From NCBI RefSeq assembly GCF_001642955.1, contig NZ_LWSK01000037.1, positions 1 to 50,742 on the forward strand: 50,742 bases of DNA, given 5' to 3'. The notes below the pieces were generated by a model. It was given only the letters and a program-made list of their open reading frames with translations. It searched no databases and was not told the origin of the DNA. This DNA is from Rubripirellula obstinata (GTDB lineage: Bacteria > Planctomycetota > Planctomycetia > Pirellulales > Pirellulaceae). The translations under genes and the position numbers were made by a program. Numbering within the stretch: position 1 is the stretch's first letter; each line of letters begins with the position of its first letter. Positions 22,343 to 29,913 of the stretch are shown in pieces.

Positions 22343-22831
22343 CTAGGATGTTTGGCGAACAAAATGGCCTGATTTGCCGCCCGATTTCTCCTCCAACCGG
22401 ACTGGCCCAATCTCAATCGCCCGGTCGATTGACTTTACCATGTCGTAAACGGTCAAAGCGGCCACGGAAACGGCCGTCATCGCCTCCATTTCGACGCCCG
22501 TCTTGGCACTGGTCGTCACCGTGGCTCGACAGACCAGAGTTTGAAAATCCGAATCCGCATCGCCAGATTTCCAATCGAATTCGATCGAAACGGCTTCGAT
22601 GGGGATCGCATGACACAGCGGAATCAGGTGGCTGGTCCATTTGGCACCGGCGATCGCTGCTAGCCGGGCAACGGTTAGCACGTCCCCTTTTTTCGCGCTG
22701 CCTTGACGAATCGAGTCGGCTGTTTGGGCCAACATCGTGACTTCGCCGCTAGCGACAGCAACACGGACCGTTGGCGTCTTGGCTGAAACGTCCACCATGT
22801 GAGCGTTGCCGGAGGAATCGAAGTGCGACAA
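22343..22831 (-). CDS. moaC: Cyclic pyranopterin monophosphate synthase MoaC
   Basis: About 162 aa. MoaC converts the MoaA product to cyclic pyranopterin monophosphate in molybdenum cofactor synthesis. Family signatures are GNAHMVDVSAKT at the N-terminus, HLIPLCHAIPIE, KTGVEMEAMTAVSVAALTVYDM and SGGKSG at the C-terminus. I chose TTG 22831 (reads SHFDSSGNAHMV), matching the usual distance to the AHMVDVS motif. The nearest upstream ATG, 22903, lies inside a REP palindrome and would add 24 repeat-encoded residues. No other moa or moe gene is in the window. Confidence 0.9.
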   Translation of the reverse strand: MSHFDSSGNAHMVDVSAKTPTVRVAVASGEVTMLAQTADSIRQGSAKKGDVLTVARLAAIAGAKWTSHLIPLCHAIPIEAVSIEFDWKSGDADSDFQTLVCRATVTTSAKTGVEMEAMTAVSVAALTVYDMVKSIDRAIEIGPVRLEEKSGGKSGHFVRQTS

Positions 22832-22848
22832 GTGAGCGGTTCGTAGAA

Positions 22849-22937
22849 GTAGGCTGGAACAAGCGGAGCGCAGTTCCGGCAATCCAACACTGGGGCAATG
22901 CAATTGCCGGAACTGCGCTCCGCTTGTTCCGGCCTAC
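22849..22937. repeat. REP-like palindrome, family 3 (GGAACAAGCGGAGCGCAG)
   Basis: The left arm starts GTAGGCTGGAACAAGCGGAG; the right arm ends CGCTTGTTCCGGCCTAC. The 35-nt arms differ at one base. Each half folds as GTAG plus GCCGGAAC...GTTCCGGC (8-bp stem, 12-nt loop), the same layout as enterobacterial REPs. It begins 18 bp upstream of the moaC start codon. Confidence 0.92.
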
Positions 22938-22963
22938 GCTGCTTCGTCGTCTTAGTATAAACC

Positions 22964-23003
22964 AAAAAAAAGGCGTCTTCCATCTGCGGGGATGGAAGAC
23001 GCC
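22964..23003 (-). terminator. Strong intrinsic terminator of the HTH-receiver gene
   Basis: On the minus strand, GGCGTCTTCCATC (23003-22991) and GATGGAAGACGCC (22984-22972) form a perfect 13-bp stem with a 6-nt loop, followed by eight T. It lies about 115 nt downstream of the regulator's stop codon and before the moaC promoter region. Confidence 0.92.
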
Positions 23004-23117
23004 AATCGACGAGGCATTTCGGTTGGCTGCGGCCGGGTTGTCGTCCCGAATCCTTTCAGTCTGACAAACTTAAATCGCAGTAACCTATTGAGGTATGTCT
23101 GAAGATCTTCTCAGATC

Positions 23118-23690
23118 TTAGACGAGCTCTTTCTTGGCACCGACAAGAGTTCGCAAGCGTTCGGCCAACAGGTGGGCGTCGAATGGCTTTTTGAACGTTT
23201 CGTTGATGCTGCTTCGATCAAAACTCATTGGCTGCCCGTCATCAGGTAGAAGAGCAATCAAGATAATGTCGGTGAAGTCGATGTTTTTGCGCAAGTTTTG
23301 GCAAATTTGAACGGCTTCAATCTTCCCAATCGAGAAGTCGACGATAATGCAATCAGGATTGAAGGACTCGGCTTGAATGCCGGCTTCAAAACCACTTGCT
23401 GCGACCGCAACCTTGAAAGCTTTCTCAGGCGGCAATTCCCGCTTGAGGTTTTCGATCAAGACTTGGTCTTGGGCGACGATCAGGCACTTTGCCATCGCTT
23501 CGTCTTCCAAATCGCCCAAGGGCATACCGTGCTCTTTGAGAAACTTAATCAAGTATTCTCGTGGAATGCGACGATCTTGCGATCCTGGAATTCGGTAACC
23601 TTTTAAACGCCCCGAATCGAACCATTTTGACACGGTTCGTGGAGCCACTTTACAGATCTTGGCGACCTGTCCAGTTGTGAAGACCTTCAT
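23118..23690 (-). CDS. Excisionase-type HTH fused to receiver-like domain
   Basis: 190 aa. Residues 3-55 form a MerR/excisionase-type helix-turn-helix (FTTGQVAKICKVAPRTVSKW with GRLKGYRIP and RIPREYLIKFL). Residues 66-187 resemble a response-regulator receiver. D118 (CIIVDFS) sits at the phospho-acceptor position and K168-P169 at the conserved KP. The acidic pair is reduced to a single Asp (VAQDQ, D75), and the switch Thr/Ser position lies in LIALLPDD without Thr or Ser. It is probably a DNA-binding regulator with weak or absent phosphorylation. It is a single-gene transcript ending at the terminator at 22964-23003. The 5' side carries GGAG about 10 nt before ATG. Confidence 0.85.
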   Translation of the reverse strand: MKVFTTGQVAKICKVAPRTVSKWFDSGRLKGYRIPGSQDRRIPREYLIKFLKEHGMPLGDLEDEAMAKCLIVAQDQVLIENLKRELPPEKAFKVAVAASGFEAGIQAESFNPDCIIVDFSIGKIEAVQICQNLRKNIDFTDIILIALLPDDGQPMSFDRSSINETFKKPFDAHLLAERLRTLVGAKKELV

Positions 23691-24576
23691 ACTAGGTTCT
23701 CCATAACGCCTCGTTTAATTTCCCCTCAGACAATGGTGCGTCGGTAACCATTGCCCTGTCGGCTCGTCATTCACCTCTGCTGGTCGCCAAAGCAATCGGT
23801 CCTGATCGATCACTTTCAATTGCCGACGGTGGGTCGCTGGCAATCAATCCATGGCTCATAGTTTTGGTGCTGGGTCAGAGCCAGCCGGTTCGCATCTTGC
23901 GACACTTGCCTAGCGGGAATCCTCGCGGTTTTGATGTTAAATATCGAACTCAAACAAGGTAGTTTGAGCGTCGGGGCAGAAGCGGCGATGACTTCGGCGT
24001 CCCATGCCCAGCGTTCCAATGCTCAAAACGATCATCAAAAATGACGCTCGCTCGATCGTGGACCGCTCGGCTATGTTCGCCGACGATTCTCGCGGCCGAT
24101 TTCCTTGCACAGGTCGGTAATGCCGAAAGACACTCCCATCCCGACTCGCAAATCAGCTTGCATTCCCAGAATCCCCCCTGGGTGAACAACAAATCACGAC
24201 CGCCACCCGTCTGTCACATTATCCTCCCGAAGGAGTTTCAGCGACAAACGCGGCCGAACAGTTCGCTGTCCGAGAGTTATTGTCGAGCAAATCCGGTCCA
24301 ACTCTTGAGTGTGTTTGATTCGGAATAGTCACTATCAGCGGTTTTCCTAGACGATGCCGGACCACCGCTGCATGCATCGCCGCGTGCTGTAGACCACGCA
24401 GCGATGCAAAAAACAATGCTTTCCGCGTTTTTTGGACTCATCCAAAGGCTTCAAATGCGCGCCAAAGTGGAACAGAATCCTGAGAATTTTTTTTCTGCGA
24501 CATGCGAGATCAGCCACTCGTGGCGTTGCGACCTGCTGAAACCAGAAACTCGAGGGTTGCCGGCGACCTGCCCGTC
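23691..24576. other. Intergenic region without supported gene
   Basis: Several 60-95-codon frames exist on both strands, but none has recognisable motifs or protein-like composition. A hairpin pairs TGCATCGCCGCGTG (24373-24386) with CACGCAGCGATGCA (24395-24408), one wobble, without a T tract. The part next to 23690 presumably holds the promoter of the HTH-receiver gene. Confidence 0.5.
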
Positions 24577-24776
24577 GCCGCGAAGGGTTTCTAAATTGTT
24601 TAACCGCGTGGGCATCGCCCCGCGCGTCCGCGCGGAACCAAACGCGCGGGGCGAAATGTAGCATGGCGGCCCCCCGCCGTGGACTCACCCCGCGCACTGT
24701 GGGGCCGCACGACGCGCGGGGCGATGCCCACGCGGCTAAACGAACGAAAACCTGTTTTCCGCGACCAAATCTCTCC
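24577..24776. repeat. ACGCGGTTAAAC-family inverted repeat, copy B4, with inserted REP
   Basis: The left half has TTTCTAAATTGTTTAACCGC and GGGCATCGCCCCGCGCG; the right half has CGCGCGGGGCGATGCCCACG, CGGCTAAACGAACG and a CCTGTTTTCC end. A family-2 REP unit (24658-24681) sits in the middle. Outside it, GCCGGCGACCTGCCCGT occurs at both 24558 and 24780. Confidence 0.85.
24658..24681 (+). repeat. Single REP-like unit, family 2
   Basis: GTAG followed by CATGGCGG-CCCC-CCGCCGTG, an 8-bp hairpin with one T-G pair. It shares the CATGG...CCGTG frame with 10716-10771 and 10833-10855 but has a different inner stem. It is inserted in another repeat. Confidence 0.75.
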
Positions 24777-24794
24777 ACGGCCGGCGACCTGCCC

Positions 24795-24892
24795 GTAGCT
24801 GATCCCGCCAGGGTTCAGTCGAACGTACACTGAAACGCAACACTGAACCACGACGCTGAAACGCAACACTGAACCCTGGCGGGATCAGCTAC
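24795..24892. repeat. REP-like palindrome, family 4 (GTAGCTGATCCCGCC)
   Basis: Perfect 24-nt arms at 24795-24818 (GTAGCTGATCCCGCCAGGG...) and 24869-24892 (...CCCTGGCGGGATCAGCTAC). Each arm can fold alone as GTAG plus CTGA-CCC/GGG-TCAG. The spacer holds two copies of CTGAAACGCAACACTGAACC (24830-24849 and 24856-24875). It lies about 140 bp upstream of floA. Confidence 0.92.
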
Positions 24893-25035
24893 AATTCGAC
24901 AATCGCCTCTTACGCGGTGGGTTGTCGCCAAATGGTCTGCTTGACACTGGTTCCGCCGACCATGAAATTAGAGACGCTCCCGGAACGCTGGCACAATTTT
25001 ATGCCGCACCTTCTAAAACCAATGCGAACGCATCC

Positions 25036-26112
<1,077 letters not shown>

Positions 26113-26141
26113 AGAATTGCCCCGAAACAACTTCCCAACTT

Positions 26142-26217
26142 CCCAACCCGAACGCGTAAGCGAGGGATTTCCAGGTCAAACAAGATCCCTCGCTCACGCG
26201 TTCGGGTTGGGATTTTT
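26142..26217 (+). terminator. Strong terminator downstream of floA
   Basis: Arms at 26142-26168 (CCCAACCCGAACGCGTAAGC...) and 26185-26211 pair over 27 positions with one wobble. The right arm is followed by ATTTTTT. The long stem with a T run fits an intrinsic terminator on the plus strand. The GAACGCGTAAGCGAGGG text is also repeat-like. Confidence 0.85.
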
Positions 26218-26324
26218 TGGAATCCAGTCTCCTGCAAATTGGTTTGGGATAATTCCTAATTACGTTCAGATTCCCAGTAGCTGATCTCACCGACACCTTC
26301 ACTCAACGCTCTGAAAGCCTCCAA

Positions 26325-26786
26325 ATGCCTAACGATCTCGAAGACTTTCTGCGTCGTGCGGCTCAGCGTCGTCAAGCAAAAGCGGCCGATCAAAAACAGG
26401 CTCAGCAACCCGTCCGTCCTGTCCGGCCGCAGTATTCCAACAGCCGTACCGAACGTCTTGCTAGACCAGTTGAGGAACCCGATCCTGTCCTGATGGCCGA
26501 GATTGTCGATGAGGATGCCGAATCGCATTCGCGTCAAATCCAACGCTTGGAAGACCAGCGCCGAAGCATCGAAGAAGCTAAAAAGGTCGCCCGCAGGCTG
26601 GAAGAGGAAACGGCGAAGAAGCAAAAGAAATCCGCTCAGAAAGATTCCAGCGAGTCGTCGATTCCTCAATCGACCGGACACCCGATCGCAGATCTGCTGG
26701 CCAACTTTCGCCGTCCCGGTGGGATTCAACAGGCCATCTTAATGCGAGAAATTCTCGATCGCCCCGAACATCGCTGGCCTGACTGA
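26325..26786 (+). CDS. Coiled-coil protein of unknown function
   Basis: 153 aa, highly charged (Lys/Arg/Glu/Gln), with a central coiled coil (QIQRLEDQRRSIEEAKKVARR). A short conserved-looking end reads HPIADLLANFRRPGGIQQAIL and ILDRPEHRW. There is no signal peptide. Its TGA stop is directly followed by the GTG start of the histidine kinase with no spacer, so the two are probably one transcript and perhaps functionally linked. I do not recognise a family. Confidence 0.75.
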   Translation: MPNDLEDFLRRAAQRRQAKAADQKQAQQPVRPVRPQYSNSRTERLARPVEEPDPVLMAEIVDEDAESHSRQIQRLEDQRRSIEEAKKVARRLEEETAKKQKKSAQKDSSESSIPQSTGHPIADLLANFRRPGGIQQAILMREILDRPEHRWPD

Positions 26787-28034
26787 GTGACTGGCTGGAT
26801 TTGCTCTGTCGTTGTCTTGGTCGCGGCTTTGATCGTGTTGCGATCCCAAAAGAAACGGGCTGAACAGCTCGCCGTCGATACGCGTCGCCAGATCAACGAC
26901 GCTGTTTCCGCAGCAGCAAAGTGGCGGGAAAAAGCATCGCAGATCGACGCAGCCGTCGAACAATTGCGACATGGTGTGGTCTTGCTTTCGAACAAGAACA
27001 AAATCGTGGTCTTAAACTCGGCAGCCAGCTATCTGTTGAACCTGGGCGACAAGGTCGACTTGAAAGATCAATCCTTTGTCGACCTGATCCGTTTCCCTGA
27101 AATGAATCAAGCCATTGCCGCTGCCAAGAATGGCCAAGGCGTTCAGAAGGTTAGCGTGGAAGTGCCAATCGACGGCGGAGTACGGTCGGTGAAAGCACGG
27201 GTGACCAAAATCGAAACGCCCGATTCCGATCGCTTGCTGGTGTCGTTGCAGGACGAAACCGAATCGATGCTGTTGGATCAAATGCGGCGAGAATTTGTCG
27301 CCAACACCTCGCACGAATTAAAAACACCGCTGGCCGCAATCAAAGGCTACGCCGAGACCGTCGAATTGGCGATCAATGACGATCCCGACGCGGCTCAACA
27401 CTTCATGCGGCAAATCAACGTCGAATGCCTGCGACTGGAACACCTGATCGAAGACATGATGCAACTCGCTCGTGCTCAATCAGACAATCCATCGCTAACG
27501 ATTTCAGAGATTCGCTTGTCGGACGTGATCGAACAATCGCTTGCATCAAATCGTCCGGTCGCCATCACAAAATCAATCGACCTGAGTTTTAGTTGTGAAG
27601 CTCAGCAGGGTGAAGTCGGGCATAAGTCCGCCATTGTCCGGGCCGATGCCGAGGCGACATTAACGATCATCAACAACCTGATCAGCAACGCCATTCGCTA
27701 CACACCCAACGGCGGCAAGGTCACCGTCGGCATTCGTGACGCCGATCAGTTTTACTCAGTCTACGTTGACGATACCGGTGTCGGAATTTCACCGTCGGAT
27801 CAGAAGCGTGTCTTTGAACGTTTCTATCGAGTCAAAGGGATCCGGGTGTACGAGGAATCGCCTGATGGAAATGAACCCAACACTGAATTGAATTCCGAAT
27901 TAGAAACTCAACGCGGAACCGGCATCGGTTTGTCCATTGTCAAACAATTAACAAAGTCGCTCGGAGGCAAAGTTCATCTCAGCAGCGCACCAGGCGTCGG
28001 ATCCCGATTCGAAGTCCTGTTACCCAAAGCCTAA
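26787..28034 (+). CDS. PhoR-like sensor histidine kinase
   Basis: 415 aa, GTG start at 26787. One N-terminal membrane segment (WICSVVVLVAALIVL) and a helical linker are followed by a PAS-like region (about 55-155). The HisKA H-box has H176 in VANTSHELKTPLAAIKGY. The HATPase contains an N box (NNLISNAIRYTPNGG), G1 (DDTGVGI), F box (RVFERFYR) and G2 (GTGIGLSIVK). A polar insert (EESPDGNEPNTELNSELE) lies between F and G2. The domain order resembles PhoR, the phosphate-sensing kinase, but no phoB, pho or pst gene is near, so the signal is not established. The gene ends 4 nt before a REP palindrome that separates it from convergent proA. Confidence 0.88.
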   Translation: MTGWICSVVVLVAALIVLRSQKKRAEQLAVDTRRQINDAVSAAAKWREKASQIDAAVEQLRHGVVLLSNKNKIVVLNSAASYLLNLGDKVDLKDQSFVDLIRFPEMNQAIAAAKNGQGVQKVSVEVPIDGGVRSVKARVTKIETPDSDRLLVSLQDETESMLLDQMRREFVANTSHELKTPLAAIKGYAETVELAINDDPDAAQHFMRQINVECLRLEHLIEDMMQLARAQSDNPSLTISEIRLSDVIEQSLASNRPVAITKSIDLSFSCEAQQGEVGHKSAIVRADAEATLTIINNLISNAIRYTPNGGKVTVGIRDADQFYSVYVDDTGVGISPSDQKRVFERFYRVKGIRVYEESPDGNEPNTELNSELETQRGTGIGLSIVKQLTKSLGGKVHLSSAPGVGSRFEVLLPKA

Positions 28035-28038
28035 AAAC

Positions 28039-28125
28039 GTAGGCCGTAGCGAGCCTAAGCGAGTTACGGCAATGGCCAAGGAGGCGCGAGGATGCCGTAA
28101 CTCGCTTAGGCTCGCTACGGCCTAC
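28039..28125. repeat. REP-like palindrome, family 1 (TAA/TTA variant)
   Basis: The palindrome starts GTAGGCCGTAGCGAGCC and ends GGCTCGCTACGGCCTAC, with the stem triplet TAA facing TTA and a longer centre (ATGGCCAAGGAGGCGCGAGG). It fills the gap between two convergent genes and could act as a bidirectional transcription or mRNA-end structure. Confidence 0.92.
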
Positions 28126-28135
28126 GTCTTTAACA

Positions 28136-29413
28136 TCAATGTCGGATTTGACCGTTACCTCGGACGATGTACTTGTACGTTGTCAATTCTCGCATGCCGC
28201 ATGGGCCGCGAGCGTGAAACTTGTCGGTGGAGATTCCGATCTCGGCACCCAATCCAAAAACGCCGCCATCATTGAAACGCGTACTGGCATTGATCATCAC
28301 CGCGCTACTATCCACCATCGAAGTAAACGTCTCCGCCGCCTGCATGTTGCCGGTCACGATCGCATCGGTGTGATGCGAACCATATCGGTTGATATGCTCG
28401 GCCGCTTTTTGAACCGAATCTACGATCGCAACGCTGATTTTAGGGCCCAAGTATTCGCTGCCCCAATCGGCTTCGGTTGCTTTGGCGGCACCGGTTAAAT
28501 GTTTCATGGCCGCATCGTCCGCGACGATTTCAATGCTGTGGCTTGCTAGTTTTTCAGCGATGGCGGGCAACGCCGACGCCGCAATGTCTTTGTGAATCAA
28601 CAGCGATTCACAAGCGTTGCAAACGCCCATACGCTGGCATTTTGCGTTCTCGATAATCGTCGCCGCCATTTCGACATCGGCGTCTGCATCAACATAGACA
28701 TGACAATTGCCGTCGTAATGCTTAATGACGGGCATGGTCGCGTCTTTGGCAACGCGGCGAATCAGGCCTTCGCCACCGCGAGGAATCGTGACGTCGATCA
28801 ACTCGTTTAGCTTCAGGAATTCCCCCACAGCTTCGCGATCAGTCGTGGCAACCAACTGAACTGCCCCCTCAGGAATGCCAACTTCTTGGCCACATTGATT
28901 CAGGATATCCACGATCGCTTTACTGCTATGGATCGCCTCTTTTCCACCACGCAGGATCACAGCATTGCCGCTTTTGACACAGATTGCCGCAGCATCGGCG
29001 GTAACGTTGGGGCGGCTTTCGTAGATAAAGAAGACGACGCCCAGCGGAACACGCTTTTTTAGAATTTGCAGACCACCGGGACGAGTGAACCCGTCCAGGA
29101 CTTCGCCCACGGGATCGGGCAAGGCGGCGATTTCTGTTAGCCCCGACGCGATCGCGTCCACTCGATCGGCATCCAAACGCAGGCGATCGATCATCGCGTC
29201 GGTCAGACCGTAATCGGGTGCGGCTGCAAGGTCTTTTTTATTCGCTTCGATAATCGCCGGAACCGATTGGCGAAGTCGCTCGGCCGACATCACCAGCCAT
29301 TTGTTTTTGACCTCGGTGTCCAATGTCGCTAGTTGATACGACGCGGCCCGCGCGGCTTCAGCCGTGTTTAAACAGTATGCGGGCAGATCATCGGTTAAGT
29401 TCGTGGAAGTCAT
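28136..29413 (-). CDS. proA: Gamma-glutamyl phosphate reductase
   Basis: 425 aa, normal length. ProA reduces gamma-glutamyl phosphate to glutamate semialdehyde with NADPH in proline synthesis. Family motifs include VPLGVVFFIYESRPNVTADA (123-142), KSGNAVILRGGKEA (147-160) and IPRGGEGLI. The catalytic cysteine is C265 in QRMGVCNACESLL. The C-terminus has SSAVMINASTRFNDGG and GLGAEIGISTDK. ATG 29413 matches the usual start. There is no proB next to it; the neighbour on the other side is a tRNA gene on the opposite strand. Confidence 0.96.
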   Translation of the reverse strand: MTSTNLTDDLPAYCLNTAEAARAASYQLATLDTEVKNKWLVMSAERLRQSVPAIIEANKKDLAAAPDYGLTDAMIDRLRLDADRVDAIASGLTEIAALPDPVGEVLDGFTRPGGLQILKKRVPLGVVFFIYESRPNVTADAAAICVKSGNAVILRGGKEAIHSSKAIVDILNQCGQEVGIPEGAVQLVATTDREAVGEFLKLNELIDVTIPRGGEGLIRRVAKDATMPVIKHYDGNCHVYVDADADVEMAATIIENAKCQRMGVCNACESLLIHKDIAASALPAIAEKLASHSIEIVADDAAMKHLTGAAKATEADWGSEYLGPKISVAIVDSVQKAAEHINRYGSHHTDAIVTGNMQAAETFTSMVDSSAVMINASTRFNDGGVFGLGAEIGISTDKFHARGPCGMRELTTYKYIVRGNGQIRH

Positions 29414-29567
29414 AGTTCTGCTAGGGTTTTCATTCGGTTGGGCAAACTTCAGCCAAGATTCTCAGGCGGCGATGGTGATACGTCAACGCTGCACATTCAC
29501 CAGGGGCGTTGACGCCGGGCTTGGATCTGCGAAACTTCGTGCTCTTAGGGACATTGTTCCAAGACAT

Positions 29568-29653
29568 GCGGCCGTGGCGGAATTGGCAGACGCGCCAGAC
29601 TAAGGATCTGGTGCCCGTTTTAGGGCGTGGAGGTTCAAGTCCTCTCGGCCGCA
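29568..29653 (+). tRNA. tRNA-Leu, anticodon AAG
   Basis: An 86-nt cloverleaf. Acceptor stem GCGGCCG/CGGCCGC, D-arm GCG-GAATTGGCAGA-CGC, anticodon stem CCAGA/TCTGG with loop CTAAGGA, a long class-II variable arm (TGCCCGTTTTAGGGCGT), T-arm GGAGG-TTCAAGT-CCTCT and discriminator A. The loop places AAG at 34-36 with G37. CCA is not encoded. A34 is unusual for a bacterial leucine tRNA. Confidence 0.95.
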
Positions 29654-29913
29654 TCTGGACCCTCTCTACAGGGCACCTTTTTGCCCTCTCGCGCTCTTCG
29701 CGGGGAACAAAATGCCTCTTTGGAACGTCGAACTGATGACGTTTTGCCAGAATAATTGCCACAAAAGTGGGTTTTGGTAAACAATATCGGTTGTGCGGAA
29801 TTTATTCGTCTTACCGCTTTTAGCGCGTCGATAAGTCACCTGATGAGTCTCGTTCTGGTCTCCAGAACCAAGTTTCGCCGATTGTTTCACCGACACGTTT
29901 TCAAAGATTCACG

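Noticed and set aside
24041-24328. A 95-codon plus-strand frame in the gap upstream of floA
   Set aside because: Low-complexity random-looking translation, no ribosome binding site, no recognisable motif, and competing frames on both strands.
26787-28034. Naming the kinase phoR with a phosphate role
   Set aside because: The domain order fits PhoR, but many kinases share it, and there is no phoB, phoU or pst gene nearby to support phosphate sensing.
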